From Bacillota bacterium (GTDB taxonomy: Bacteria > Bacillota > Limnochordia > Darwinibacteriales > DTU012): a DNA stretch of 64,000 bases. The first letter of the stretch is position 1. Every line of letters begins with the position of its first letter. A program made the position numbers and the translations under genes. Below the pieces are notes generated by a model that was given only the letters and a program-made list of their open reading frames with translations, ran no database searches and had not been told where the DNA came from. Positions 1-8,965 of this stretch are shown in pieces. The stretch lies in NCBI GenBank assembly GCA_012520795.1, contig JAAYNP010000027.1, positions 22,365 to 86,364 on the forward strand. The letters run 5' to 3'.

Positions 1-1
1 C

Positions 2-439
2 CCTGAAGATACGCTGCCGGGGCTGATGACTGTTTCGGTCAGAGGCGGCAGCAGCGGGTATTACTACGCCAAACCAACCGTTCATACCACTTGGGAGTCA
101 CTGCAAGAGCAGGATGTCGATGTAATGTGGCGGGAACCTACCCAGGCCGAGAGCCTTGATCTACTGCTGAATGGCTACATGAACCGCGAGCGCAACAATG
201 AAATTGTGGCTGAGTTTTACCCTTACATCGACCTGAGTTCCGAGTTTAACGGCGATGGCTATTATGATTCAACCGAGTTCGGTGATGAAGAGACAGTCCC
301 CATCAGTGAAGTGGTTATGCTGGAGAAAGATTTTGGCATCCCGCAGTGGGAATCCAACAACAATGAGCCTGTCAGGGTCCGCCTGACCACCCAGTACGTC
401 ATTGAAGGCTCCGCCTCCTTTGATATCGAAGTGCTCTAA
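2..439 (+). CDS. C-terminal part of an unknown protein (cut by window start)
   Basis: The reading frame is open from the first bases of the window to a TAA at 437-439, so this is the end of a gene that starts upstream; an ATG at 26 is internal. The 146 residues visible are rich in Tyr, Asp, Glu and Asn and in alternating polar/hydrophobic stretches, which suggests a beta-rich extracytoplasmic domain, but no known motif is recognised. It lies 220 bases before bamA on the same strand, so a link to the cell envelope is possible but only by position. No function is assigned. Confidence 0.6.
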   Translation, partial: PEDTLPGLMTVSVRGGSSGYYYAKPTVHTTWESLQEQDVDVMWREPTQAESLDLLLNGYMNRERNNEIVAEFYPYIDLSSEFNGDGYYDSTEFGDEETVPISEVVMLEKDFGIPQWESNNNEPVRVRLTTQYVIEGSASFDIEVL

Positions 440-662
440 GATAAAATGGTTACCCCCGGGAAGAATGGCGGCATGGCGAAAGGTATTGACAATTGAGCAT
501 TGTAACCCGTGATGGGCCAAACTAGCTGCTGCGGTGGTAAATGCCAGTTCTAGTAGGAATTACTGGTTGGAAAGGCGCAGGAGAACACCTGCTGATGTAG
601 AATTTACGAAGAGGCCGGTGAATATGAATGGATGTTACCGTCAGATGTTAGGGGGCACTCGA

Positions 663-2402
663 ATGACATTCCATAAGCAAAGAAAAACCCATTTTGCAGT
701 GATTTTGTGTCTGGCTGTGCTGTTGTTTGCCTATGTCCAGCCAACGTCAGCTCAGCGTCTGCAGAATGTGCCGATTATCAGAGCAATTGCCATCAGAGGG
801 AATGTCCTGATCGATACAGCCGTGATCGAGCAGGCGATCACCAAAACAAGAGTCAATGATCCTTTTGTGGAACGCAATATCTACGATGACCGCCAAGCCA
901 TTTACGATCTTGGTTATTTTTATAATGTTGAGGTTAGGATTGAGAAGATAGTTGAAAATGACAGGATCCTTGACAATGAGCTACGGGTGATCTTCCAAGT
1001 GACAGAGTTTCCCGTTGTGAGTGAGGTTGTCATCAAAGGGGCACAGGGGCTGCCTATTGATGAGTTTGTCAGACAGATGAAGGTTAAGCCCGGAGAAGTG
1101 TTCAATTTGCAATCTCTGGATGAGGACCTGATTGAATTTTCCTCGTGGGCATCGGATCAGCACGGCAGACCGCATATGGCAGTTAACCTTGAGATTTCAG
1201 AAACCGGAGTGGTCACTTTTGAAGTAGCCCCAATCAGGATTGCCGATGTAATCATTAAAGGCAACGATAAAACCAAAGACCATGTCATCTCGAGGGAGTT
1301 GACGGTTGTCCCGGGAGATTATCTCGATGTGGTTCAAGTCTCCAAAGACAGGCTTAAGCTCTTGAATCTTGGATTTTTTGAAGATATCATTGTTGAATTT
1401 GAGGAGACTGGGGAGCCGGGTGCCATCAACGTGAGCATTGAGGTTAAAGAGATGTCAACCGGAAGTGCCGACTTTGGTGTCGGGTACAGTTCCAAGGGCG
1501 GGTTGTTCGGTTATGTCGATATCTCTGAATCCAATCTGTTCGGCAACGGACAGCGCGCCAATGCTTTCTTCGAGGTAGGCACGGGAACGCGTTCATACAG
1601 CCTAGGCTTCTATGAGCCTTATCTATTAGACGACGGCACCTCCATTGGCATTAAACTCTACAGTGAAAACGAGACCAAGGGTGAGGACGAACCAGCTATC
1701 GGCATCGAGCACGTTCTTGGCGGCAGCATCAGCCTAGGCCGCCCTTTGGGTGAATATACCCGGGGCGATATATCGCTGCGGACAGACAGTTATAGGTACA
1801 GCGGCGAGCTTGAGGAGTGGGAAGACCCCTACAGGCTGCTGACGTTTGGGGCAGGTGTGAGAACCAACACCACCAATCATCCGTTTGAGCCGTCGCAAGG
1901 TTATAGAACCGATTTAAAGCTCGAAACAGGGTTTAGGTTTGGCGACGAAGATACTTCGCGCTATACCAAGCTGACCATGGAGCACAGCCGGTACTATGAG
2001 TTGTTTAGAGAAGATGTAGTCCTGGCGATCAGGGGTTACGGCGGGAGAGCCTTGAGCGGTGTTCTGCCGAAAGCTGAGCTGTATAGGATTGGCGGAAGCG
2101 AGTCGCTCAGGGGACACGATGGTGAACAAGGCTTGGTTGGCGACAAGGTGCTCTTGGTAAACACAGAACTTCGCTTCCCCATCTGGGATTTCATTTCCGG
2201 AGTAGCCTTCGTTGATATAGGCAAAGCATGGCAGCCTGACGAACCCATCGATCTTATGGAAATGCTGAACAGCAACGGCTTTGGGATTGGATTAAGGGTC
2301 AACACTCCATTTGGCCTGCTGCGTTTCGATTACGGATGGGGTAAGAACGAAGAATCAGAACTTGAGGGACACTTCTACTTTGGCTTAGGCCATACTTTCT
2401 AA
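663..2402 (+). CDS. bamA: BamA/Omp85 outer-membrane protein assembly factor
   Basis: Central subunit of the Bam machine that folds beta-barrel proteins into the outer membrane. The 579-residue product has a signal peptide (residues 1-31, cut near TSAQ), about three POTRA domains (31-100, 105-180, 183-255; each with a G-hydrophobic-F/Y turn such as LNLGFFEDI) and a C-terminal Omp85 barrel. The barrel carries the loop-6 motif IGGSESLRGHDGE, equivalent to the family VRGF/Y signature, and ends in Phe. Three POTRAs is fewer than the five of E. coli but common outside Proteobacteria. The frame is open from GTG 534, but ATG 663 is preferred: GGGGG lies 7 bases upstream and the signal peptide starts there. 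A terminator follows, so bamA ends its transcript. Confidence 0.95.
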   Translation: MTFHKQRKTHFAVILCLAVLLFAYVQPTSAQRLQNVPIIRAIAIRGNVLIDTAVIEQAITKTRVNDPFVERNIYDDRQAIYDLGYFYNVEVRIEKIVENDRILDNELRVIFQVTEFPVVSEVVIKGAQGLPIDEFVRQMKVKPGEVFNLQSLDEDLIEFSSWASDQHGRPHMAVNLEISETGVVTFEVAPIRIADVIIKGNDKTKDHVISRELTVVPGDYLDVVQVSKDRLKLLNLGFFEDIIVEFEETGEPGAINVSIEVKEMSTGSADFGVGYSSKGGLFGYVDISESNLFGNGQRANAFFEVGTGTRSYSLGFYEPYLLDDGTSIGIKLYSENETKGEDEPAIGIEHVLGGSISLGRPLGEYTRGDISLRTDSYRYSGELEEWEDPYRLLTFGAGVRTNTTNHPFEPSQGYRTDLKLETGFRFGDEDTSRYTKLTMEHSRYYELFREDVVLAIRGYGGRALSGVLPKAELYRIGGSESLRGHDGEQGLVGDKVLLVNTELRFPIWDFISGVAFVDIGKAWQPDEPIDLMEMLNSNGFGIGLRVNTPFGLLRFDYGWGKNEESELEGHFYFGLGHTF

Positions 2403-2425
2403 GAAGCCTTTCTTTCAGCTCGACA

Positions 2426-2467
2426 CCCAGGAACGAACCCTGCGGGGATCGTTTCCTGGGTTTTTTT
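2426..2467 (+). terminator. Intrinsic terminator after bamA
   Basis: CCCAGGAACGA pairs with TCGTTTCCTGGG (one bulged T) around a short loop, directly followed by seven T. It lies 24 bases after the bamA stop and just before the ompH promoter. Confidence 0.85.
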
Positions 2468-2471
2468 GGAT

Positions 2472-2500
2472 TTGCATCGGGATCCCCTGGTTGCTATAAT
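2472..2500 (+). promoter_or_regulatory. Sigma-A/70 promoter for the ompH pair
   Basis: TTGCAT (2472-2477), 17-base spacer, TATAAT (2495-2500), with an extended -10 TGC directly before it. It sits between the bamA terminator and the first ompH gene, about 48 bases before its start codon. Confidence 0.8.
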
Positions 2501-2548
2501 AAACATGTTGCAAATAGTAATTATTACAATTAGGAGGGGAGGATTTCG

Positions 2549-2962
2549 ATGTCGAAGCAAAAACGGTATCTTGGCGGTTTGGTGACTTTAGTTGCAGCAG
2601 CTTTATTGATCGTGTTTCTATGGGTCAGTTCGGTCCAGGGGCGCGGCAATGATCAGATTGCAGTTGTAGACACGCAAGCGCTGTTCACCGAATATCTGGC
2701 TGCTCCGTTGTATGAGGCCCGGGACCAACTGCAGGCAGAGTACGAGGAAAAATCAGAAGGCCTGTCCAATGAAGAAGCAGGCCAACTGTTCATGGAGTAT
2801 CAGGCCAAACTTGAGGCCATCGAGCTTGAGTACAGCAGCAAAGTGGATGAGGCTGTAGCCAAGGTAGCCGGCAAAAAAGATCTGCAGGTTGTTGTGGACG
2901 CATCTGCTGTTCTTTACGGAGGCGTTGATATTACAGAGGATGTCTTGGCGATCCTGAAGTAA
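2549..2962 (+). CDS. OmpH/Skp-family periplasmic chaperone, copy 1
   Basis: Small exported or membrane-anchored protein (137 residues) of the OmpH/Skp family, which holds unfolded outer-membrane proteins during passage to Bam. Visible parts: a hydrophobic N-terminal segment (residues 8-28), the family start IAVVDTQALFTEY, a charged helical hairpin rich in Glu/Gln/Lys (45-105), and the typical end of the family, LQVVVDASAVLYGG followed by DITEDVLAILK. A strong Shine-Dalgarno (AGGAGGGGAGGA) precedes the ATG. A paralogue follows 80 bases downstream; the two are probably co-transcribed from the 2472 promoter. Confidence 0.88.
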   Translation: MSKQKRYLGGLVTLVAAALLIVFLWVSSVQGRGNDQIAVVDTQALFTEYLAAPLYEARDQLQAEYEEKSEGLSNEEAGQLFMEYQAKLEAIELEYSSKVDEAVAKVAGKKDLQVVVDASAVLYGGVDITEDVLAILK

Positions 2963-3045
2963 AGGCGGCCGGTGCAAGTTTCAACGGAAATGCGTAGAGC
3001 AGCTGCGGCCAGGGAATAATACTCATTGATCAGAAGAGGCGGGTG

Positions 3046-3480
3046 ATGACAATGAAGAAATACATCCCTTGGCTGTTGGCTGCTTTGCTTGCATTAGCCC
3101 TGATCTGGGCTCTGTCAACCCAGGCAGTATCCCTTAGTGATGTCGGGTTGATCGACATGGGCAGAGTCTTGAGTGAAAGCGATTATGCCCAGCGGCTCAA
3201 CAGCCAGCTAACGGCCAAATACGATCAATTGGTGGCCCAACTTCAGGCTGCGGCTGAGTCTGAAGAGATCGATGAAAATGAAAAGGCGGAGCAGGATCGG
3301 GCCATTTACGCTGAGTATCTCCGTTTCCGGCAGGAATTGGAAACTCAATTTCAACAAGCTTTGGATCGGGCAATTGCTGAAGCTGCCGATGAGGCGAACC
3401 TGCAGCTTGTCCTTGATGTCGATTTGGTCAGGTACGGCGGTAAGGATATCAGTGATGACATCATTAAACGTTTGGACTAA
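3046..3480 (+). CDS. OmpH/Skp-family periplasmic chaperone, copy 2
   Basis: Second OmpH-like protein (144 residues), similar in layout to its neighbour but diverged: hydrophobic N-terminus (about 6-28), VGLIDMGRVLSESDYAQRL, a Gln/Glu/Ala-rich coiled-coil middle, and the family ending LQLVLDVDLVRYGGKDISDDIIKRLD. The start is placed at ATG 3046 because GAGG at 3036-3039 is six bases upstream; GTG 3043 and ATG 3052 are also possible. Tandem ompH copies suggest hetero-oligomers or division of clients, but this is inference. A terminator follows. Confidence 0.87.
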   Translation: MTMKKYIPWLLAALLALALIWALSTQAVSLSDVGLIDMGRVLSESDYAQRLNSQLTAKYDQLVAQLQAAAESEEIDENEKAEQDRAIYAEYLRFRQELETQFQQALDRAIAEAADEANLQLVLDVDLVRYGGKDISDDIIKRLD

Positions 3481-3514
3481 AGACATAAAACCGCTCAAGC
3501 GGGAGAATCTGTAT

Positions 3515-3538
3515 AGATGGGACAATCCCATCTTTTTT
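3515..3538 (+). terminator. Intrinsic terminator after ompH copy 2
   Basis: AGATGGGA and TCCCATCT form a perfect 8-bp stem with loop CAA, continuing into a T run. It closes the two-gene ompH unit. Confidence 0.85.
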
Positions 3539-3627
3539 GTTCCAGCAAATACCGACTTGGCAAAGGAGGTAAATTCTTTACAAAAATAGAATAATTACCC
3601 TAATCAGGAAGAGGGAAGGAATGCTGT

Positions 3628-4275
3628 ATGCGCCATAAATACGGACATATTGCTTTGTTAGCTGTGACTGTGCTGCTGATCGGGTTGGCAAGTCTTTCTG
3701 CGGCAGCCCACAACGTTTCCGGTTCAACTGGATTGATTAACATACCCTCAGCATCGGTTGCCCCCAGTGGGTCGATCAGCGCTGCCTATCATTCGTTTAA
3801 CGGTACCAGCCACATATCTATGGTTTTGGGTGCTTTTCCCGGAGTTGAGGTCGGAATTGCCTCTCGCCTTGATGATTCTCAAAACCCGTTGTCAGGGAAT
3901 GTCAAGGTCCAGCTCTTGAAGGAAGCGGAGTACCCGGCCATAGCTGCGGGCTTGGCTGCCGGACAAGATAACGTCAGCTATTATGTAGTGGGCAGCATGC
4001 AGATAGGCATCCCAGGCGTCAGAGGCCACATCGGATGGGGGTCAGGCCAGTTTAGCCGGGGGTTTGCCGGTATCAGCAGTGTGCTCAACCCTGTTACCAT
4101 CATCAGCAGCGAATGGAGAATCCCCATGCCCGTTACCACAGTGATCGTTGAGACGGATGGGTGGAGAATTAATGCCGGCTTGTCTATGAAGTTCAACCAA
4201 CAACTATCGGCCAAAGTCATGGTATCAGGTTTTAAACACTTTGGATTTGGAGTCAGCTACTCACATAGTTTTTAG
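3628..4275 (+). CDS. Small outer-membrane barrel protein, YjbH-like start
   Basis: 215-residue exported protein. After a signal peptide (1-27, cut near SAAAH) comes SGSTGLINIPSASVAPSG, which resembles the start of YjbH-type exopolysaccharide-associated outer-membrane proteins (GxTGLINxPxA). The rest alternates short beta strands with Gly/Ser turns and ends in SYSHSF, a terminal Phe typical of barrel proteins recognised by Bam. It is much shorter than full YjbH proteins, so it is perhaps an 8-10 strand barrel. It precedes another small barrel and the lpt genes. Membership of the YjbH family is probable, not certain; function is unknown. Confidence 0.7.
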   Translation: MRHKYGHIALLAVTVLLIGLASLSAAAHNVSGSTGLINIPSASVAPSGSISAAYHSFNGTSHISMVLGAFPGVEVGIASRLDDSQNPLSGNVKVQLLKEAEYPAIAAGLAAGQDNVSYYVVGSMQIGIPGVRGHIGWGSGQFSRGFAGISSVLNPVTIISSEWRIPMPVTTVIVETDGWRINAGLSMKFNQQLSAKVMVSGFKHFGFGVSYSHSF

Positions 4276-4305
4276 ATGATCTTCACTTACTATGGAGGGT
4301 GTTAA

Positions 4306-5067
4306 GTGAAAAGAAAACTGGGATTTGCTGGACTGGTTGTCCTATTGCTCATTGTCTGCGGAAGCAGGGGGTTTGCCCTTAGTCCTTATGTTGCCGTTGA
4401 CGGCCGCATAGGCCTTGCCAACCGCAGCCCGGCGGGGCTGATGGGGCTGGAATCCCCAGAATTCGGCCTCAAACTGCGAATAGTTTCTCAGGATCAAGGA
4501 ACCCATAGCCGAGAATACCGGATGATCTACGCTGAGCCTGACTATGGGACAGGGGCGGGGTCTCTCCATTTCATCTACAGCGATGCTTACAGGCGGGCAA
4601 CTTATGCTGTGGCCGATCAAGCTGTGGATTCCGTCAACGTTGGCTTGGCCTTGAACTATATCAACATACCCATAGGCGAAGATCAAAAGGAACAATATGT
4701 TAGTGCAGATCTCGGGCTCCAGCTTGGGAATTTGTGGCTGGTGCGGTTCGGGGTGCTGGTGGAAAACCTCGTGTATGTGAAGCTTGATAAAGAATACGCT
4801 GATTTGTCCCGGAATGTAATTGCCGGGGCCGCAGTTAAACTGGGGGATTTCGGAATCGCAGCCTTAGATGTGGATGATCTGTTGAATAAAAATGCCAAAA
4901 GGAGATTAATCTTCGGGCTGGAAGTAAAACCTGTGAGGCTCTTAGCCCTTCGAGCCGGATGGGATGAAGGCTGGAGCTTGGGGGCGGAGTTTTCCTGCAA
5001 CCAGATAAGCTTTGGTTATGACTGGGCTCAAGGGCAGCACCAGTTGAGCTTGAACTGGAAGTTCTAA
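4306..5067 (+). CDS. Predicted outer-membrane beta-barrel protein
   Basis: 253-residue exported protein of unknown function. It starts at GTG with GGAGGG upstream. A signal peptide (1-25, ending FALS) is followed by repeated amphipathic strands with Gly/aromatic turns, and the sequence ends QHQLSLNWKF, an aromatic C-terminal residue as expected for a Bam substrate. Strand pattern and length fit a 10-12 strand barrel. It lies between the YjbH-like gene and lptF/G on the same strand. No specific family was recognised. Confidence 0.65.
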   Translation: MKRKLGFAGLVVLLLIVCGSRGFALSPYVAVDGRIGLANRSPAGLMGLESPEFGLKLRIVSQDQGTHSREYRMIYAEPDYGTGAGSLHFIYSDAYRRATYAVADQAVDSVNVGLALNYINIPIGEDQKEQYVSADLGLQLGNLWLVRFGVLVENLVYVKLDKEYADLSRNVIAGAAVKLGDFGIAALDVDDLLNKNAKRRLIFGLEVKPVRLLALRAGWDEGWSLGAEFSCNQISFGYDWAQGQHQLSLNWKF

Positions 5068-5130
5068 CCAGAATGAGGAAGCCGCCAAGCCGTTGGTTGT
5101 TGTGAGATGGGAGCGAAAAGGGGACCGAGG

Positions 5131-6249
5131 ATGATTCAAACCAAGTCTTACCGGGCCGTGGTTTTACGCGGTTCTTCTATCTTGGATCGCTATACTTTGC
5201 AGCAGTTTTTCTGGCCCTTTGTCTTTTGTGTCATTGGGTTTACAGTTATTTTGTTAAGCGGTGTCCTGTTTGAGCTGATTGATTTGTTTTTGGTCAAAAA
5301 GGTCGCCATCAAAAATGTAATCAAAATGCTGGTTTATTACCTGCCGGGGATTGTGGTGATGACTCTGCCGGTGGCGGCCCTTTTCGCTACATTGATCAGC
5401 CTGGGCCGCATGAATGAGGACAGCGAAATGGTGATCATGTGCAGCAGCGGCCTGCCGTACTGGCGGATCATGATCCCGGTTGTGATTGCAGGGCTTTTGA
5501 TCAGCTGGGGGACCTATGTCCTGAATGAAGAAGTGGTCCCGTGGACAAACCACGAATTTCAAAAACTGTTCCGGAAGCTTGTTTATCAGGAAGATGCACC
5601 GTTGATTGAAGAAAACATCTTCTTTTTGGGCGGCGAAAACCGTTATTTTTATATCAACGAGGTCAACAAACCGCTTCGCCAGCTGAAAAACGTCATGGTC
5701 TATGAAACGGGGCCGGATCAGTTCCCCCGCCTGATTACCGCTACCTCCGGCACTTACCAGGACCGCCACTGGGTTTTGTATGACGGAGTTGTACAGAATC
5801 TCGATGAAGAAGGGTATGTCAGTTATCAGACACACTTTGAGACAATCCAGATTGTCACTCCCGACAGCTCCGATCTCTATTTCGGCAACCAAAAAACCAG
5901 TGACGAAATGAGCCGCAAAGAGCTGAAAGAGCATATCGACCGGTTTCAGCGCAGCGGCCTGAAAGTGTTGTCCTTTGTTGTGGATTATCATTTGAAGCTG
6001 GCAATGCCCATGGCATCCTTCATCTTTGTGCTCTTTGCAGCTCCCTTGAGCCTGTACAGCAAGAGCAGCAAGTCATTTGGGGTTGCTGTCAGCCTGGTTG
6101 TCACTTTGCTGTATTATGTGGCTACGCCGGTTTGCCGTTCATTGGCAGTCAACGAGGTGTTTACTCCCTTGTTTGCCGCCTGGCTTACCAATGGAGCATT
6201 TGGGCTGATAGGCATTGTCTTGCTGATTCGCGCTGATCGGTTACATTGA
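5131..6249 (+). CDS. LptF/LptG-family permease of the LPS export ABC transporter
   Basis: Inner-membrane subunit that with LptB extracts LPS-type lipids and passes them to LptC/LptA. The 372-residue product has the LptF/G layout: a first TM segment (about 25-50) after ILDRYTLQQFFWPF, two TM segments around 60-115 with the conserved stretch LPVAALFATLISLGRM, a periplasmic beta-jellyroll (about 135-265), and three C-terminal TMs (285-370). ATG 5131 is chosen because AGGGG lies nine bases upstream; ATG 5107 is in frame but has no clear ribosome site. It overlaps nothing and leaves one base before lptD. LptF and LptG cannot be told apart here; only one permease gene is visible. Confidence 0.92.
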   Translation: MIQTKSYRAVVLRGSSILDRYTLQQFFWPFVFCVIGFTVILLSGVLFELIDLFLVKKVAIKNVIKMLVYYLPGIVVMTLPVAALFATLISLGRMNEDSEMVIMCSSGLPYWRIMIPVVIAGLLISWGTYVLNEEVVPWTNHEFQKLFRKLVYQEDAPLIEENIFFLGGENRYFYINEVNKPLRQLKNVMVYETGPDQFPRLITATSGTYQDRHWVLYDGVVQNLDEEGYVSYQTHFETIQIVTPDSSDLYFGNQKTSDEMSRKELKEHIDRFQRSGLKVLSFVVDYHLKLAMPMASFIFVLFAAPLSLYSKSSKSFGVAVSLVVTLLYYVATPVCRSLAVNEVFTPLFAAWLTNGAFGLIGIVLLIRADRLH

Positions 6250-6250
6250 G

Positions 6251-8479
6251 ATGAAGGTGGTACAGTTGCGCACGCCAAAAAATCAAAAACCAAGGCTGCC
6301 CCTGACTGTGCTGGCAGTCTTTCTGCTGCCGGTTTTGATTTTTGCAGGTGCCATTGTAGACTCTGCGGCCTCTGCTGCCGAGGCGGAAGGCACGAGGGCG
6401 GAGGATACAATTCGGATCAAGGGTTCGGAATTCCTCCAGTGGAATCCTGAAAATCAGCATTTCTATGGCTCAGGTGATATTGTCATCACTTTCGACGACT
6501 TGATCCTGACAGGCGACAAAATGGTCTTTGATCGGGAAAAACAAGAGCTGTATCTCGAAGGCAGTGTCACACTCTCCCAAGGCGAGGCTTACATGGAGGG
6601 TGACAGCCTGGTATACAGGATCCTTGAGGAAAAAGGCGAGTTTACAGAACCGCGGACACAGTTGGTTTCTGAGAAAGTTACAGGCCCCATTTTTGTTTTT
6701 GGTGATCAGCTGCATATCGATTCAGGTGATTATTTTCTCCACGATGGGATTGTTTCCACCTGTGACTTGAGCGAACCCCATTATCATCTGGCGGTAAAAG
6801 AGATTGAGGTCTATCCCGATGACAAAATGATCATCCGTGGGGTAACCTTCTATGAAGGGAAGCTGCCCCTGTTTTATTGGCCGTACCTGGTTATCCCCTT
6901 GGATGAACGTTACGAAGATCTGGACTTGAGCCTGCCGGAAATCGGGTACAACCCCACAGACGGTTACTACATCAAGAACCGGTATAATTACCATCTCAGC
7001 TCCAATGCTTATGGTTCGCTGCTTTTTGATTACTACACCCGCAAGGGTTTGGGTTTGGGAGTGGATCACCACTACCGCCATGACGAGTTTGGCAGCGGAG
7101 GGATTGCTTTTTACATTCTGCCGTTTGCCGCCGGCAAGTATCTCGTCGGCCAGATCGCCCATGAATTTGAGCAGGACAACGTTCGCTTCAGCACGGCGAA
7201 TTCCTGTTTGAGGCAGTATCAGGAGAATGTGCTGGAACAGGATACAGCCAGTTCCACCACTTTTACCTACCAGACGGGAACCACTCGCCTGTCCCTGAGT
7301 TTCGATTATGGCATGGAACAGAAAGGTTCCGAACGGGAGCAGGCCTGGAGTGCAGGCGGCAGCTGGCAACAGCAGCTTGCGCCCAACTGGAACATGAATC
7401 TCAGCTCAAAGGTTGCAGCCAAGGATGAAACCAAGACGTATGACCATTTGGCTGAAACCAGCTACAGTTACAAAAACCACCGCTTCAACCTGGCGTTTGA
7501 GCAGAAGCACAACCCTGATCTTTTGAGCGGGGGTTCGGCGACGAGCTGGAAGAGCATGCACCGGGTACCTGAACTGACCTGGCAGTGGTCGAAACCGAAC
7601 CTTTTGGGGCTGTCCTTTCCCGGCAAGTTTCAGCTTTCTCTAGGGCGGTTCAAGGAATATCCTTCGGAGGTAGTGCATCAGCGGGCGGCGCCTTCGCTGG
7701 AGCTGTATTCCCGCAGCTGGCGTTCGGATTTCGGCACCACGGTCACCTACAGCGGCCAGCTTTCCGGCAGTTTTTACGACGGCGGCCAGAGCCAAAGGGT
7801 TGCCTATGGACGCATCGGCGTGACCCAAAAGCTGACGGATACTGCCAGCATTACGGCGAATTATTACAAGCGCCTGGTGTGGGGTGAAACTCCTTTTAAG
7901 TTTGACAGGGAAAATGAGCAGGATTTGCTGAGGGGTACGTTTAGATATACGAAGCGCCCATGGACGCTCACTTTAAACAGCGGTTATGACTTTCTGAAGG
8001 ATCGATACGAGTCGTTGAGGGCACAGATTAACTTCAACAGCACTGCGGTGCCTGTCATCGCCAGCGTCAATCTCAACTACGATCTGAACAACAAGCGTTT
8101 CGGCGATTTGACCGGCAATGTCAATTACCGTCCTCAAAGTGATTGGTTGTTTAGGCTCGGGGTTGTTTACAACATCCACAGTAAGACGTGGAAACGGGTA
8201 ACCGGTAAGGTTTTGTTTGATCTTACCGATACTATCAACGTGAGCTATAATTTGAATTACGAGCCTCAGAAAGCAATCAAACTCAAGCAGAGCAAACTGG
8301 TCCTCACATTTGATTTGCACTGCCGTAAACTGGAGATGAGTTATGATCAGGTCAAAGAAGAGTTCAGGGTGCAGTATTCCATTAATGCTTTTCCCAAACT
8401 GCCGATTGGGTACAGCTCCCAAGAAGGGATCAAATTCTTCAAACTTGAGGATCTGCAGGATGTGTTAGGGCTTGACTAG
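6251..8479 (+). CDS. lptD: LptD/OstA outer-membrane LPS translocon
   Basis: Barrel protein that inserts LPS-type lipids into the outer leaflet. The 742-residue product has a hydrophobic export signal (about 14-42), an OstA/LptA-like jellyroll (about 55-180, repeats of GDxIVI..DDLILTGDK type), then a large beta-barrel (from about 230). The stretch STCDLSEPHYHLAVKEIE resembles the conserved linker region of LptD, including a Cys; few other Cys residues are seen, so the disulfide pattern of E. coli LptD is not obviously kept. The C-terminus (DVLGLD) does not end in Phe. It starts one base after lptF/G stops, so the two are translationally close. Confidence 0.92.
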   Translation: MKVVQLRTPKNQKPRLPLTVLAVFLLPVLIFAGAIVDSAASAAEAEGTRAEDTIRIKGSEFLQWNPENQHFYGSGDIVITFDDLILTGDKMVFDREKQELYLEGSVTLSQGEAYMEGDSLVYRILEEKGEFTEPRTQLVSEKVTGPIFVFGDQLHIDSGDYFLHDGIVSTCDLSEPHYHLAVKEIEVYPDDKMIIRGVTFYEGKLPLFYWPYLVIPLDERYEDLDLSLPEIGYNPTDGYYIKNRYNYHLSSNAYGSLLFDYYTRKGLGLGVDHHYRHDEFGSGGIAFYILPFAAGKYLVGQIAHEFEQDNVRFSTANSCLRQYQENVLEQDTASSTTFTYQTGTTRLSLSFDYGMEQKGSEREQAWSAGGSWQQQLAPNWNMNLSSKVAAKDETKTYDHLAETSYSYKNHRFNLAFEQKHNPDLLSGGSATSWKSMHRVPELTWQWSKPNLLGLSFPGKFQLSLGRFKEYPSEVVHQRAAPSLELYSRSWRSDFGTTVTYSGQLSGSFYDGGQSQRVAYGRIGVTQKLTDTASITANYYKRLVWGETPFKFDRENEQDLLRGTFRYTKRPWTLTLNSGYDFLKDRYESLRAQINFNSTAVPVIASVNLNYDLNNKRFGDLTGNVNYRPQSDWLFRLGVVYNIHSKTWKRVTGKVLFDLTDTINVSYNLNYEPQKAIKLKQSKLVLTFDLHCRKLEMSYDQVKEEFRVQYSINAFPKLPIGYSSQEGIKFFKLEDLQDVLGLD

Positions 8480-8497
8480 CCCGGCGGAGGTGAAACA

Positions 8498-8965
8498 ATG
8501 GGTACTACGCGGAATAAGGTAATCAGCATTGCGGCAATCGCGGCCATAACCATCGCCGGGTTGATGTTCGCAATCCGCCCGGGCAGTGACGGGCAGGAAA
8601 TCGATACGGCCAATCCGGGCGTAGTACTGGAAAATGTTGAACTGTTAGGGAGCAGCAAAGGCATCCACCGCTGGAAACTGACTGCCCGGACTGTCCGGCA
8701 AGAAAGCGAACTGGTCTACCTGGATCATATTGATCAATTGGTGCTGCTGGAGGAAGGCCGGCCCCAGTATTACATCTATGCAGACAGCGGCGTATGGTCA
8801 CCCCGGGACAATCGGCTGCACCTCTACTCCAATGTTGTGGTGGACGATGGATCGGGTTTTGATCTAAACACCGACGAACTGGTGTGGGATGGCGAAAGAG
8901 AACTGATGGAGTTCATGGGCAATATATCAATGAACGTCAATAAAGGGGAGAAGGCGGATGAATAG
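8498..8965 (+). CDS. lptC: LptC-like periplasmic LPS export protein
   Basis: 155-residue, single-TM protein (TM about 8-26) with a short periplasmic beta-jellyroll, matching LptC. The pattern VLENVELLGSSKGIHRWKL then YIYADSGVWSPRDNRLHLYSN and LNTDELVWDGERELMEF is the usual LptC order (bitopic anchor, strands, then a structure-defining turn). LptC links the LptBFG complex to LptA. A GGAGG site precedes the ATG; the gene overlaps lptA by eight bases, which indicates coupled translation. Confidence 0.9.
   Translation: MGTTRNKVISIAAIAAITIAGLMFAIRPGSDGQEIDTANPGVVLENVELLGSSKGIHRWKLTARTVRQESELVYLDHIDQLVLLEEGRPQYYIYADSGVWSPRDNRLHLYSNVVVDDGSGFDLNTDELVWDGERELMEFMGNISMNVNKGEKADE

Noticed and set aside
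486..514. TTGACA at 486-491 as a bamA promoter
   Set aside because: No acceptable -10 at a suitable distance (GTGATG at 17 bases).
534..662. Upstream GTG start for bamA
   Set aside because: Adds 43 residues before a complete signal peptide and lacks a good ribosome site; ATG 663 fits better.
5254..5991. Minus-strand open frame of 245 codons over lptF/G
   Set aside because: Antisense frame of a clear permease gene.
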